Shown: positions 16,749 to 25,729, numbered from the stretch's first letter. The stretch is DNA of 64,000 nucleotides from Oscillospiraceae bacterium (GCA_020025275.1 JAHHSI010000003.1:62001-126000); one strand, 5' to 3'. The notes: generated from the letters alone by a model not told the origin. Made by a program: numbers and translations.

Positions 16749-18122
16749 TCAGCTACCCGGATTATAGCGATAGTATTCATCCTCCGGCGGGAGGGAAAAA
16801 GCGGGCATCTCCACGGCCAGCCCCATAATGGTATCGATGAGGTCAAAGCCGCTGTCAGACGGGACGATGGCGATGGGCACGCCCAGAGCCGTTTCCAACT
16901 GCTCTACAGTCACGTCGTCCAAAAGAACATTCTCGCCGTAGCGCAGCATACAGGACGGGAGCAGCAGCCGTTCCCCCAATTCCTGACCCCGCAGCTGTTC
17001 CATGAGGTCTGTCCCGGTGATCAGTCCCGTCACAGTAATGGTTTCACCGAAAAAGCAGTTGCGGATGGGATACACATGGCCCTGAATATTCGGGCAGCGT
17101 CGGTGGAGGAGATCCACGATCTGCTGAAGGAAGGGGGCGGCAGAAACACCCGTGGCAATGGAAAAAGGTTTTGCCTCCTCTGTGGGGGAGAGATCCTCGA
17201 TGGCCATAGTGGCTTGAGAGAGCAGGAGCTGCAGCATCCCGACCCCATTTTCCAACTGGTCCATGTCCTCGTAATAGCTCTTCTCCGGCAGCGGCCGGCC
17301 GGCCAAAAGGTAGAACTCGTCGGAGCACCACGCCATGGTGGTGCCGCGCTCCTGGAGAGAGGCGGCGCCAAAGGCCTCCACCAGATCGATGACGGCGCCG
17401 GCCTCCTCCTTGGTGTAGGGGCGCAGCGGGTAGAGCCCGTCACGGAACTTGGTGACCCCCACCGGGACAATGGCAACACTGTTGACGGAGGGGTACATCT
17501 GCCCCAGATCGTGAAGCGTTTTTTCCAGTGCAGCCCCGTCGTTGAGGCCGGGGCAGGAGACGATCTGGCAGTTCATGGTGATGTGATTCTCCGCAAAGCG
17601 GCGGATCGTGTCGATGGATTCGCCGGCACGCTTATTGCGCAGAAGCTGAGCCCGCAGCTCCGGATCGGTGGTGTGGACGGAGACGTTGATGGGGGAGATG
17701 CGCAGATCAATGATGCGCTGAATCTCCCGGGGGGAGAGGTTGGTCAGGGTCAGATAGTTGCCCATCAGAAAACTCAAACGTGCATCATCGTCCTTGAAAT
17801 AGAGGCTTTTACGCATCCCGGGGGGCATCTGATCCACAAAACAGAAAATGCAGTTGTTGGCGCAGGAGCGGGCTTTGTCCATGAGATAGGTCTCAAAATT
17901 GAGCCCCAGATCCATTCCCTCCTCCTTCGGAACACGGAGAGTACGGCGCTGGCCATCCGGCTGCTGCAATTCCACCATGGGATCGGGATCGTAACCGAAG
18001 AAACGATAGTCCAGAACATCGACGATCTTGTGACCGTTGATCTGGAGCAGTTGTTCGCCCACCTGAATCCCGGCACGCTGGGCCGGGCTGTGCGGGTCGA
18101 TGGATGTAATAATGGTACTCAT
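16749..18122 (-). CDS. DUF512 protein with PDZ and radical-SAM-like domain
   Basis: This 457-residue protein begins with a PDZ-like segment (residues 1-60, PHSPAQRAGIQVGEQLLQIN). A CX3CX2C cluster follows (C87, C91, C94 in SCANNCIFCFVDQMP), as in radical SAM enzymes, and the C-terminal half is the DUF512 region. The family is widespread in Clostridia next to der; its reaction is unknown. The variant cluster spacing is CX3CX2C, as in canonical radical SAM proteins. It starts the minus-strand operon from a promoter at 18160-18188. Confidence 0.9.
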   Translation of the reverse strand: MSTIITSIDPHSPAQRAGIQVGEQLLQINGHKIVDVLDYRFFGYDPDPMVELQQPDGQRRTLRVPKEEGMDLGLNFETYLMDKARSCANNCIFCFVDQMPPGMRKSLYFKDDDARLSFLMGNYLTLTNLSPREIQRIIDLRISPINVSVHTTDPELRAQLLRNKRAGESIDTIRRFAENHITMNCQIVSCPGLNDGAALEKTLHDLGQMYPSVNSVAIVPVGVTKFRDGLYPLRPYTKEEAGAVIDLVEAFGAASLQERGTTMAWCSDEFYLLAGRPLPEKSYYEDMDQLENGVGMLQLLLSQATMAIEDLSPTEEAKPFSIATGVSAAPFLQQIVDLLHRRCPNIQGHVYPIRNCFFGETITVTGLITGTDLMEQLRGQELGERLLLPSCMLRYGENVLLDDVTVEQLETALGVPIAIVPSDSGFDLIDTIMGLAVEMPAFSLPPEDEYYRYNPGS

Positions 18123-18159
18123 ATATTAAACCTCAAATATCGCATACTATATCTAAATT

Positions 18160-18188
18160 ATTATAGACGAAAAGCGTATTTTTAGCAA
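18160..18188 (-). promoter_or_regulatory. Promoter of the DUF512-der-plsY-eamA operon
   Basis: On the minus strand TTGCTA (18188-18183) and TATAAT (18165-18160) are separated by 17 bp, 38 bp upstream of the DUF512 start. Confidence 0.75.
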
Positions 18189-18199
18189 CTGCAAAAGAC

Positions 18200-18234
18200 A
18201 AAAAAGTAAGGAGGGAAGAAGAATCTTCCCTCCT
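18200..18234 (-). terminator. Terminator after rpmF
   Basis: An 11-bp perfect stem (18209-18219 with 18224-18234) and a 4-base loop are followed on the minus strand by a T run (A run at 18200-18206). Confidence 0.85.
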
Positions 18235-18252
18235 AACAAGGACACACGGTAA

Positions 18253-18453
18253 TTAGTTGTTGCCGGCGGCCACAGACTTGATCACCTTGACCTGACGGCC
18301 GTTATAGTTACCACACTCCGGGCACATTCTGTGAGGCAGATGCAGCGCGCCGCACTTGGAGCAAGCTACGAGACCGGGAGCCTTCAGCTTCCATACGGAG
18401 CTGCGTCTCTTATTGCGTCTTTGTTTCGATACTTTTCCCTTAGGTACTGCCAT
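18253..18453 (-). CDS. rpmF: 50S ribosomal protein L32
   Basis: This 66-residue basic protein starts MAVPKGKVSKQRRNKRRS, the usual L32 N terminus. It has the zinc-binding pair CSKC (C31, C34) and CPEC (C44, C47), making it a zinc-containing form. It is in the large ribosomal subunit. AGGAGGTG precedes the ATG. It follows yceD, the conserved bacterial pairing. Confidence 0.97.
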   Translation of the reverse strand: MAVPKGKVSKQRRNKRRSSVWKLKAPGLVACSKCGALHLPHRMCPECGNYNGRQVKVIKSVAAGNN

Positions 18454-18504
18454 GTTGACACCTCCTTGGTCTTAACTGCCTGAGCAGTAATTTAATAATG
18501 AGAA

Positions 18505-19008
18505 TTACTCGTCATCCTTCTGCAAAAGCTGCGCCAGCGCAGCCAGCCGGGGATCGACTGCCTTCTTACAGCGGCAATCCTCTTCATTGAGGTTGGCACC
18601 GCAGCCGGGGCAAAGTCCCTTGCAGTCAGGGGAGCAGAGCGTTTTTGTGTCCATATCGAGAATGAATGCGGTTCTGGCCAGTTCGTCCAGATCCACTTCG
18701 TCGTTTTCCAATACAACGATGTCCTCATTGTCCTCCTCCTGTTTTTCCTCGGCGAGGATGCACGAGAAGGAGACGGATTTCGGATCATCGAACTCTTTGG
18801 CACATCGGTCACAGACGGAGCGGAGCGTCGTATCCGCTTGGATCTCACAGTATAAAACTCCTGCCCAATTCACCACACGGCCGTCCACAACAACCGGGCG
18901 AACAGCAGGAAAATACCCTCCGAACTCAAAATCCGACAGATCCATCTCAAAATGGAAGGCCACTTGACTTTCGGGGGTGTGCAATACTCTGTTGACATTC
19001 AAACGCAT
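18505..19008 (-). CDS. yceD: YceD/DUF177 family protein
   Basis: This 167-residue protein has the DUF177 core. It ends with a cysteine-rich cluster (CSPDCKGLCPGCG, then CRC) found in the Firmicute branch and possibly metal-binding. The family is linked to 23S rRNA or L32 accumulation and always sits before rpmF. The ATG at 19008 was preferred over an upstream in-frame ATG because GAGGTG lies just ahead of it and the consensus promoter is at 19036-19064. Confidence 0.88.
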   Translation of the reverse strand: MRLNVNRVLHTPESQVAFHFEMDLSDFEFGGYFPAVRPVVVDGRVVNWAGVLYCEIQADTTLRSVCDRCAKEFDDPKSVSFSCILAEEKQEEDNEDIVVLENDEVDLDELARTAFILDMDTKTLCSPDCKGLCPGCGANLNEEDCRCKKAVDPRLAALAQLLQKDDE

Positions 19009-19035
19009 AGTACACCTCACAATGACACGAGTAGT

Positions 19036-19064
19036 ATTATAGAGGATATTTTCGGGAATGTCAA
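19036..19064 (-). promoter_or_regulatory. Perfect-consensus sigma-A promoter of yceD-rpmF
   Basis: On the minus strand TTGACA (19064-19059) and TATAAT (19041-19036) have a 17-bp spacer: both boxes match the consensus fully. A divergent promoter for the S4 pseudouridine synthase lies 20 bp away at 19084-19111. Confidence 0.93.
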
Positions 19065-19083
19065 ACATTTTCTTAGATTTATT

Positions 19084-19111
19084 TTGACTTTTTTACAAAA
19101 TGAGATACAAT
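19084..19111 (+). promoter_or_regulatory. Promoter of the S4-domain pseudouridine synthase
   Basis: TTGACT (19084-19089) and TACAAT (19106-19111) with a 16-bp spacer lie 37 bp upstream of the start at 19148. Confidence 0.75.
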
Positions 19112-19147
19112 AAATCCTGTAAGATTTCACAAAAGCAGGAGGGTTCC

Positions 19148-20110
19148 ATGAAAGAACTGGTCATCGGGAAAAATGATGCCGGCCAGCGGCTGGATCGCTT
19201 TATTTCCAAGTCTCTGCCGCTGCTGCCGCCGGGGCTGTTGCAAAAATATATCCGCATCAAACGCATCAAGGTCAACGGGGGACGTGCACAGCGGGATCAG
19301 CGGCTGCAGCAGGGTGACGTGCTGCAGCTCTATATCAATGATGAGTTTTTTGAACAGCCGAGGGAGGAGAACCTGTTCCTGACACTGTTCCGCCCGTCGC
19401 TGGATATTGTCTATGAGGACGAAAACCTCCTCCTTTTAAATAAGCGGCCCGGCCTTGTGGTTCATGCCGACGAGACGGAAAAGGTGAACACCCTTATCAA
19501 CCATATCCAGGCCTATCTCTACCAGAAGCGGGAGTGGAACCCCAAGTGGGAGAATGCGTTTACCCCGGCGCTGTGCAATCGGATCGACCGCAACACCGGC
19601 GGGATCGTCATTGCCGCCAAGAACGCCGAGACACTGCGGATCATCAACGAGAAGATCCGGGATCGGGAGATCGACAAGCGATACCTCTGCATCACACTGG
19701 GAGCGCCCACGCCGCCGGCGGGGAAGATCGAGTGCTTCCTCTTGAAAGATGAGCAGAAAAAACAGGTGGCCGTCTATCACCGGCCGATCCCCGGCGGCAA
19801 GACCGCCGTGACCCGGTATCAAACGCTGGAAAAGCGGGGAGAGCTGGCGCTGGTGGAGGTAGAGCTTCTGACCGGCCGGACCCACCAGATCCGGGCCTCC
19901 TTTGCCGACCTGGGCCATCCGCTGCTGGGGGACGGCAAGTACGGCGTGGGGGAGAAGAATAAGCGCTACGGCGAGACGCGTCAGGCGCTCTACTCCTACC
20001 GCCTGACGTTCGATTTCCCTACGGACGCGGGAATTCTGAACTACCTGAAAGGGCGCAGCTTTCAGGTGGACGAGGTACCCTTCCGGGAAAAATATTTCCC
20101 GGCGAAATAG
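19148..20110 (+). CDS. RluA/RluC-family pseudouridine synthase with S4 domain
   Basis: This 320-residue protein has an N-terminal S4 RNA-binding domain (residues 1-60, GQRLDRFISKSLP...IKRIKVNG) and a catalytic domain with CNRIDRNTGG (Asp147). The first position of the usual HRLDR motif is asparagine here, a variant common in clostridial RluC-like proteins. GRTHQIRASFADLGHPLLGD closes the active site. It modifies rRNA uridines; the site is not assignable. The ATG at 19148 follows AGGAGGG by 4-5 bases. Confidence 0.88.
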   Translation: MKELVIGKNDAGQRLDRFISKSLPLLPPGLLQKYIRIKRIKVNGGRAQRDQRLQQGDVLQLYINDEFFEQPREENLFLTLFRPSLDIVYEDENLLLLNKRPGLVVHADETEKVNTLINHIQAYLYQKREWNPKWENAFTPALCNRIDRNTGGIVIAAKNAETLRIINEKIRDREIDKRYLCITLGAPTPPAGKIECFLLKDEQKKQVAVYHRPIPGGKTAVTRYQTLEKRGELALVEVELLTGRTHQIRASFADLGHPLLGDGKYGVGEKNKRYGETRQALYSYRLTFDFPTDAGILNYLKGRSFQVDEVPFREKYFPAK

Positions 20111-20120
20111 GAACATGAGG

Positions 20121-20155
20121 AGAGCCTGTGGGGCGGCCGCCCGGCAGGCTCTTTT
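20121..20155 (+). terminator. Terminator after the S4 pseudouridine synthase
   Basis: The outer arms AGAGCCTG (20121-20128) and CAGGCTCT (20145-20152) enclose a GC-rich inner stem, followed by TTTT. Confidence 0.8.
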
Positions 20156-20166
20156 CGTCAATGGGC

Positions 20167-20195
20167 TTGTCCGGACGGAAGAAGTTTGGTATACT
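20167..20195 (+). promoter_or_regulatory. Promoter of the comEC-holA-rnmV operon
   Basis: TTGTCC (20167-20172) and TATACT (20190-20195) with a 17-bp spacer lie 28 bp upstream of the comEC start. Confidence 0.7.
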
Positions 20196-20223
20196 TAATA
20201 GAATAAGGAAGGAGGAGAGGAAA

Positions 20224-22506
20224 ATGCGTATCTTGGCGACCATAGCTCTCTCCTTCTCCGTGGGGATCTTTGCCTCGGTATTTCTGCCTCTGCATGGCTG
20301 GGACGTCTGGCTGTGCGGATTTTTTGCCTTGTGTGGCCTGACGGTCCTGTGCTTTCGGAGAAAGTGGGGCAAAAAGAGGAAGTGGTGGCTCCGTGTGGTG
20401 CTCATCAGCGTTTCTCTGGCAGCCTCCCTTCTGTATTTTCAAGTGTACCGTGCTTCCGTGGTGACGCCGGCGGTGAGCGGATGCGGCGGAAAAGGAGCCT
20501 TTTCTGCCACGGTGATCGACTATCCCCGCCCCAGCCGCCGGGGCGCCAAGGTGACCGTGCGCCTGTCCGGCGGAGCAAAGGCCGTCTACTATGGTACAGC
20601 GCAGGTGCTGGATCTGGAGCCGGGGCAGACGCTGAAGGGAAATGCCTATTGGCAGGAGGCCGCCACCATCAAGGGAAAGAAACTCTCCAACTTCACCTCA
20701 CGCGGGGTCCACGTGCTCCTCTATGGGCAGGAGATGCCCACGGTGGAGGATGGCAGCCGCGGAGGGCTGCGGTGGCTCCCGCTGCGTACCCGCCACGCCA
20801 TGCAGGGAATGACACAGGAGATTTGGTCCGACGAAAGTACGGCCGGGTTTGTATCGGCCATGCTCACCGGGGAGCGCAGCGGCATTGCCGAGGAGGATCA
20901 GATCGTCATGTCGGAGGTGGGGCTGACCCATCTCTTTGCGGTCTCCGGCCTGCACTGTTCCTTTTTGCTGACGCTGTTGGGACTGCTGCTTCCCAAGTCG
21001 CGGCAGCGGCTCTTTGCCGCCATCACCATTGCGGTGCTGCTTTTTTATATGATGCTGGCCGGTATGACGCCCTCGGTGGTTCGCTCATGCGTGATGCTGA
21101 TTTTCCTGCTGTTAGCGCCGATCTTTCATCGGGAGCGGGACGGACTGACCAGCTGGAGCGCTGCCCTTTTCGTACTGCTGCTGGCCAATCCCTATGCTGC
21201 GGCCAGTGTCAGTTTACAGCTGAGTTTTGCGGCCACCGGCGGTCTGCTGTTCTGTGCCCAGCCCCTCAACCGTTGGCTGATGTGCCTGCCGGTGAAGGGG
21301 ATCTGGCAGCACATCTGGCGCTTTGTGGCCGCCCATATCTCCGCTACATTGGGCGCGCTGGTCTTTACCGTTCCCCTGACCGCGGTTTATTTCAATATTC
21401 TGACATTGGTGTCTCCGCTGAGTAATCTTCTGGTCCTGCCGGCAGTGAGCTGGGCCTTTATGCTCTCGTTTTTATTGCTGCCGCTGGGCTTTGTCTGGCT
21501 TCCGGCGGCGCAGACCCTGGGGTGGATCGTGTGGGGATTGGTGCACTATGCGCTGACCGTGGCCGGCTGGTTGATGCACCTGCCGTGGCACGCGGTGTAT
21601 TTTTCCAACCGCTATCTGACAGACTGGCTTTTCTATGTGTATGCCATGTTCGCCGTATGCCTTTTGACAAAGAAGGCGCGGCGCACCTACCTCGTGGCCG
21701 GGATACTGGCAGCGCTGTCGCTTGTCCTGAGCGTGCATCTGGGGGCGGCAGAGTATCACTACGGTGCCCTCTACGTGATGGCACTGGACGTGGGGCAGGG
21801 GGAGAGCGTCCTTGTGGGCAATGAGAGCGGCGCCATGCTGGTGGACTGCGGCAGCAGCAACGGCTACATCAGCGCCGGCGGCATAGCGGCCGATCAGATC
21901 AGCAGTATGGGGATCCAAAAGCTGACTGCGGTGGCCGTCAGCCATTACCATGCCGACCATACCAACGGGCTTTGTGAGCTGATGACCCGGATCCCCGTGG
22001 ATACGCTGTATCTTCCGGATATTGAGGATGACAACGGCGTCCGCAGGCGACTGGTGGATTTGGCGGAGAAACAGGGCACCGAGGTGGTCTATGTGGACAG
22101 CACGCTGGAATATGCACTGGGGGAGAGTCGGGTCCGGATCTATCCTCCGCTGGGAGCGCTGCAAGGGGATCTCAACGAACAGGGCCTGACGGTCCTGTGC
22201 TCTCAAGATGATTTTGATGTGTTGATTACAGGGGATATGGCAGGTGTTACGGAAAAGAAATTGGTTGAAACCTACAGCCTGCCGGACATAGAATTGCTGC
22301 TGGTGAGCCATCACGGCTCCCGCCACAGCAGCGCAGAGGAGTTTTTGCAGACGGTGCGTCCGGAGACGGCTATCATCAGCGTGGGGGACAACAGCTATGG
22401 CCACCCCTCGCAGGAGGCCATGACCCGCTTACTGGAGGCGGGGGCGGAGATTTATCGCACCGATCTGCATGGGAACGTTTTCCTACGAGTAGATAAAGGA
22501 GACTAA
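20224..22506 (+). CDS. comEC: ComEC/Rec2-family DNA internalisation protein
   Basis: This 760-residue membrane protein has an N-terminal pair of membrane segments, an OB-like soluble region, a Competence domain with many transmembrane helices (residues ~210-520), and a C-terminal metallo-beta-lactamase domain with SHYHADH and GDNSYGHPS. ComEC forms the channel for single-stranded DNA uptake in transformation. AAGGAGGAGAGG precedes the ATG. It starts an operon with holA and RNase M5. Other competence genes are not in the window, so functional competence cannot be judged. Confidence 0.92.
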   Translation: MRILATIALSFSVGIFASVFLPLHGWDVWLCGFFALCGLTVLCFRRKWGKKRKWWLRVVLISVSLAASLLYFQVYRASVVTPAVSGCGGKGAFSATVIDYPRPSRRGAKVTVRLSGGAKAVYYGTAQVLDLEPGQTLKGNAYWQEAATIKGKKLSNFTSRGVHVLLYGQEMPTVEDGSRGGLRWLPLRTRHAMQGMTQEIWSDESTAGFVSAMLTGERSGIAEEDQIVMSEVGLTHLFAVSGLHCSFLLTLLGLLLPKSRQRLFAAITIAVLLFYMMLAGMTPSVVRSCVMLIFLLLAPIFHRERDGLTSWSAALFVLLLANPYAAASVSLQLSFAATGGLLFCAQPLNRWLMCLPVKGIWQHIWRFVAAHISATLGALVFTVPLTAVYFNILTLVSPLSNLLVLPAVSWAFMLSFLLLPLGFVWLPAAQTLGWIVWGLVHYALTVAGWLMHLPWHAVYFSNRYLTDWLFYVYAMFAVCLLTKKARRTYLVAGILAALSLVLSVHLGAAEYHYGALYVMALDVGQGESVLVGNESGAMLVDCGSSNGYISAGGIAADQISSMGIQKLTAVAVSHYHADHTNGLCELMTRIPVDTLYLPDIEDDNGVRRRLVDLAEKQGTEVVYVDSTLEYALGESRVRIYPPLGALQGDLNEQGLTVLCSQDDFDVLITGDMAGVTEKKLVETYSLPDIELLLVSHHGSRHSSAEEFLQTVRPETAIISVGDNSYGHPSQEAMTRLLEAGAEIYRTDLHGNVFLRVDKGD

Positions 22507-22509
22507 GGA

Positions 22510-23559
22510 ATGGCAGGAAAAACCACCAAGAAAAGCAGCGCACCGTTCGATCAGCTGCGTGCCGATCTCAAGGCGGGGACGCTTCAAAATATTTATCTTT
22601 TTTACGGCGAGGAGAGCTATCTTCGCCAGCGCTATCTGGAGGAGATCCGCACTGCGCTGGTGCCTGCCGGGTTTGAGGAATTCAACGACCATCGACTGGC
22701 GGGCAAGGGCCTTGCCATGCAGTCGCTGGCAGATGCGGTGGAGGCGATGCCCATGATGGCGGAGCACACACTGGTGACGGTGACGGATCTGGATATTTTC
22801 CGCCTGGACGAGAGCAGCCGCAAGGCATTGGTGGAGATCCTCAGTGATGTGCCGCCCTACTGCACGCTGATTTTTGTCTACGACCTGATTGAGTACAAGC
22901 GGGATGGCAAGATGAAAAAGCTGACGGCTGCCCTCGATCAATATGTGCGGGAGGTGGAATTCTGCCAGCAGGACCATGCTGCCCTGATGAAGTGGGTCAA
23001 GCGCCGTGCTGCGGCCACCGGCCACGACATCGACAGCGTTGCCGTGGATCATCTGCTGTTTACCTGCGGCTCTTTGATGACCGACCTTGTCTCGGAGATC
23101 GAGAAGATCGGCGCTTATGCCAAGGGGCCGAGCATTACCATTGATGACATCAATGCGGTGGCCGATCCGGTACTGGATGCCCGTATTTTTGATATGACCA
23201 ACTGCATTACCAGCGGTAAGTACGACGACGGGGCCAAAATTCTGGGTGACCTGCTGCGGATGCAGACAGAGCCCATTATGATTTTGGGCGCCATTGGGAA
23301 GGAGCTGCGGCGGATCTACACGGCCCGGATGGGGCTGGATGCCGGAAAGGATCGGATGTGGCTGCGGGATTTGTGGGGGATGCGCAATGACTATCCGGCC
23401 AAGCTGCTGATGGGTGCAGCACGCAGCGTAGACCACGATTGGTGCCAGAGGGCCGTGCTGCGCTGTCAAATCTTGGACCGGCGCATGAAAAGTGAGAAGA
23501 ATATCAACAGCGAGGCAGAGCTGAAGCTGTTTTTGATGGAATTGGCGGGGAGCAGATGA
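22510..23559 (+). CDS. holA: DNA polymerase III delta subunit
   Basis: This 349-residue protein has the HolA features: YLFYGEESYLRQRYLEEI near the N terminus, a degenerate AAA+ module and a helical C-terminal domain. It is part of the clamp loader, opening the beta clamp. It starts 3 bp after comEC, a conserved neighbourhood in Firmicutes, and overlaps the next gene by 4 bases. Confidence 0.93.
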   Translation: MAGKTTKKSSAPFDQLRADLKAGTLQNIYLFYGEESYLRQRYLEEIRTALVPAGFEEFNDHRLAGKGLAMQSLADAVEAMPMMAEHTLVTVTDLDIFRLDESSRKALVEILSDVPPYCTLIFVYDLIEYKRDGKMKKLTAALDQYVREVEFCQQDHAALMKWVKRRAAATGHDIDSVAVDHLLFTCGSLMTDLVSEIEKIGAYAKGPSITIDDINAVADPVLDARIFDMTNCITSGKYDDGAKILGDLLRMQTEPIMILGAIGKELRRIYTARMGLDAGKDRMWLRDLWGMRNDYPAKLLMGAARSVDHDWCQRAVLRCQILDRRMKSEKNINSEAELKLFLMELAGSR

Positions 23560-24131
23560 AACCAAAAATTCGTGAAGTGATCGTTGTGGAGGGGCGCTAC
23601 GATAAAAATGCGCTTTTGCAGGTGGTGGATGCCACGGTGGTGGAGACCGGGGGCTTCGGTGTATTCAATAATAAGGAGAAGCTGGCCTTTTTCCGGCGTC
23701 TGGCCCGGCAGAGAGGATTGATCCTGCTCACAGACAGTGACGGAGCGGGCTTTGTGATCCGGGGCTATCTCAAGGGCGCCCTCCCCAAAGAGCAGGTCAA
23801 GCAGGCCTACATTCCCGACATTGCCGGAAAGGAGCGCCGCAAGCGCAAAGCGGGCAAGGAGGGAAAGCTGGGTGTCGAGGGAATGCGGCCGGAGGTGCTG
23901 TTGGAGGTGCTGCGGCGCAGCGGCGCCACCTTCATGGGGGAGGAAGAGCTGCCCCGCACCGCCCCCATCACCAAGGCGGATCTGATGGATCATGGGCTCA
24001 TCGGTCCGGGGTCCGTAGCGCGGCGGCAGGCTCTGCTGCAGCGGCTGGAGCTGCCCTCCCACCTTACGGCCAACGGCCTGTTGGAGGCGCTGAACCTATT
24101 GATGACACGAGAGGAGCTGGATGCACTGTGA
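23556..24131 (+). CDS. rnmV: Ribonuclease M5 (5S rRNA maturation)
   Basis: This 191-residue protein has a TOPRIM domain (VVEGRYDKNAL with the catalytic Glu; LTDSDGAG) followed by the C-terminal DUF4093 region of RNase M5. It trims 5S rRNA precursors in low-GC Gram-positive bacteria. It overlaps holA by ATGA and the following CYTH gene by GTGA. The more usual neighbour ksgA is absent here. Confidence 0.9.
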   Translation: MKPKIREVIVVEGRYDKNALLQVVDATVVETGGFGVFNNKEKLAFFRRLARQRGLILLTDSDGAGFVIRGYLKGALPKEQVKQAYIPDIAGKERRKRKAGKEGKLGVEGMRPEVLLEVLRRSGATFMGEEELPRTAPITKADLMDHGLIGPGSVARRQALLQRLELPSHLTANGLLEALNLLMTREELDAL

Positions 24132-24628
24132 GTTGGGAGATCGAGCGGAAATTTCTGATCGCCTTGCCGGAGGAGGCTTCGCTTTGCCGGCGGTGCAGTG
24201 CCGTCTATGAGATCGAGCAGACCTATCTGCGGGCGCCGGACCATGTGACGGCCCGCGTGCGCCGACGTGTGGGCCAGAGGGAAGAATTTTTTTACACGGA
24301 GAAGGAATTTTGCACCAACCGCACCTGTGTGGAGCGGGAGGAGAGCATCGATAAGGCTGCCTACACAAGGCTGCTGGAGCGGCGGGACGAGACGATGCAG
24401 ACCATCGTCAAGCGGCGCTACTGCCTGCCGTGGGAGGGTTTTCTTTTTGAGATCGACGTGTACCCCTTTTGGCAGCAGGTGGCTGTGATGGAAGTGGAGC
24501 TGGCCTCCGAGGACCAGAGCTTTTCCTTCCCGGAGGGCATTACGGTGCTGCGGGAGATCACCGATGAGCGGCGGATGAAAAATGCGGCGCTGGCCCGGGA
24601 AATCCCGGAGGAATCTTCGCTTTTGTAA
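24128..24628 (+). CDS. CYTH domain protein (inorganic triphosphatase/adenylate cyclase fold)
   Basis: This 166-residue protein opens with WEIERKFL, the ExExK motif of the CYTH superfamily. Alternating charged strands follow (RVRRR, KRRYCLPW, EIDVYPF, EVELAS). Bacterial members are mostly tripolyphosphatases acting with divalent metals. The start is GTG at 24128, overlapping the RNase M5 stop by 4 bases, so it is the last gene of the comEC operon. A terminator at 24905-24941 lies 280 bp downstream. Confidence 0.88.
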   Translation: MSWEIERKFLIALPEEASLCRRCSAVYEIEQTYLRAPDHVTARVRRRVGQREEFFYTEKEFCTNRTCVEREESIDKAAYTRLLERRDETMQTIVKRRYCLPWEGFLFEIDVYPFWQQVAVMEVELASEDQSFSFPEGITVLREITDERRMKNAALAREIPEESSLL

Positions 24629-24904
24629 AGGAGAGCAGCGGCCGGCTCCGGCCGTGAAGGGGAGCAGCTATGGATGCTCCGGCGGCCATACAACAGGCTC
24701 TTTTCCAAAAGCGGGGTGTTACCATCCCGAAGAGCGGCGTGACGTCAGTCACGCTGTTTTCCGTCGGTGTGAGGGTGATCTTTCCGGGGGCGTGTATCAG
24801 AACGACGGGAAAGCGCCGTGCGCCGGAATGGCTGCGCCGCTCACGGGGGGACACTCCTTTAGGGTTGCATCCGAATGCAACTGGGAGGGGCACAACAAAG
24901 AAAC
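24629..24904. other. Structured non-coding stretch with small perfect hairpins
   Basis: About 275 bp between the CYTH gene and its terminator hold no convincing gene; the open frames here lack ribosome sites and protein-like composition. Three short perfect hairpins are visible: CGGCCG-GCTC-CGGCCG (about 24641-24656), GCGTGAC-GTCA-GTCACGC (about 24738-24755) and GTTGCAT-CCGA-ATGCAAC (about 24863-24880). It may be a long 3' UTR, a small RNA, or an intergenic repeat element. Confidence 0.45.
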
Positions 24905-24941
24905 AAAGGCACCGCCAAGAGTCTTCTTGGCGGTGCCTTTT
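24905..24941 (+). terminator. Terminator downstream of the CYTH gene
   Basis: A 16-bp perfect stem (24905-24920 with 24925-24940) has loop GTCT and ends in TTTT. Confidence 0.85.
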
Positions 24942-25061
24942 GCTGCCTGCTGGTTCCCACTGTCCGGAGGGTGGCAGCAGCCATATTTTCCCAAAAGAAG
25001 CTGTCCTGCGTGCTCAAAGAGCGCTGCCGTGCGCCGTGCATTGGCAGACAATAGAAAAAAC

Positions 25062-25116
25062 TTATCGCAATAATAAAGTTAATGTATTTTACGAATCATC
25101 GGGGCCGTAGTATCAT
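25062..25116 (+). promoter_or_regulatory. chrA promoter with upstream putative LysR site
   Basis: TTTACG (25088-25093) and TATCAT (25111-25116) have a 17-bp spacer. The 12-mer TTATCGCAATAA (25062-25073), a TTAT-N4-ATAA dyad, sits about 15 bp upstream of the -35, where LysR activators usually bind. The same 12-mer occurs in the opposite orientation at 29328-29339. Confidence 0.5.
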
Positions 25117-25150
25117 ACGTTGGAGATCATAAGGAGGAAATAGAGAACGT

Positions 25151-25729
25151 ATGAAGAAAAAAGCAGATGCAAAAACCCTTTGGAAGCTGTTTGCTTCCAT
25201 GTTTGTTCTGAGTTCATGTACCTTTGGCGGCGGTTTTGTGATCGTGTCGCTGATGAAGAAAAAATTTGTGGACGAAAAACACTGGCTGGACGAGGATGAA
25301 ATGCTGGATATTACCGCCATCACCCAGTCCACCCCCGGGCCGCTGCCGGTTAATGCGTCGGTGATCATCGGCTATCGCATGGGCGGCCTTGTGGGGGCGC
25401 TGACGGCGGTGCTGGGGACGATCCTGCCGCCCATGATCATCATCTCCCTCATCAGCCTGTGCTATGAGCAATTTCGCACCAATGAGGTGATCGCACTGGC
25501 CCTGCGGGTGACAAGAGCCGGAGTTGCGGCGGTGATCCTTGACGTGACGCTGAATCTGGCCGGCAACGTGCTCAAGACGAAGCGGGTGATGTATATGGGG
25601 ATGATGGTGGTGTGCTTTGCAGCGGTGACGGTCTTTGACGTCAGTGCAATGCTGGTCATTCTGACCTGCCTGCTGATCGGTGTTGCGGATGCAGCGATCG
25701 CCTGCCGAAAGGAGGCTGCGGTACAATGA
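25151..25729 (+). CDS. chrA: Chromate transporter family protein, first half (short-chain ChrA)
   Basis: This 192-residue membrane protein has the ChrA N-terminal signature (FGGGFVIVSLM...TQSTPGPLPVNAS) and about five hydrophobic segments. Short-chain CHR proteins come as pairs of half-length subunits that replace the long fused form. They move chromate or, more likely in a gut anaerobe, another oxyanion or small anion. AAGGAGG precedes the ATG. It overlaps the second half by 4 bases (ATGA), so the two are made together. Confidence 0.88.
   Translation: MKKKADAKTLWKLFASMFVLSSCTFGGGFVIVSLMKKKFVDEKHWLDEDEMLDITAITQSTPGPLPVNASVIIGYRMGGLVGALTAVLGTILPPMIIISLISLCYEQFRTNEVIALALRVTRAGVAAVILDVTLNLAGNVLKTKRVMYMGMMVVCFAAVTVFDVSAMLVILTCLLIGVADAAIACRKEAAVQ

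Noticed and set aside
24670..25110. A 146-codon plus-strand open frame in the chrA upstream gap
   Set aside because: It runs through a strong terminator hairpin and the chrA promoter and has no ribosome site or domain.
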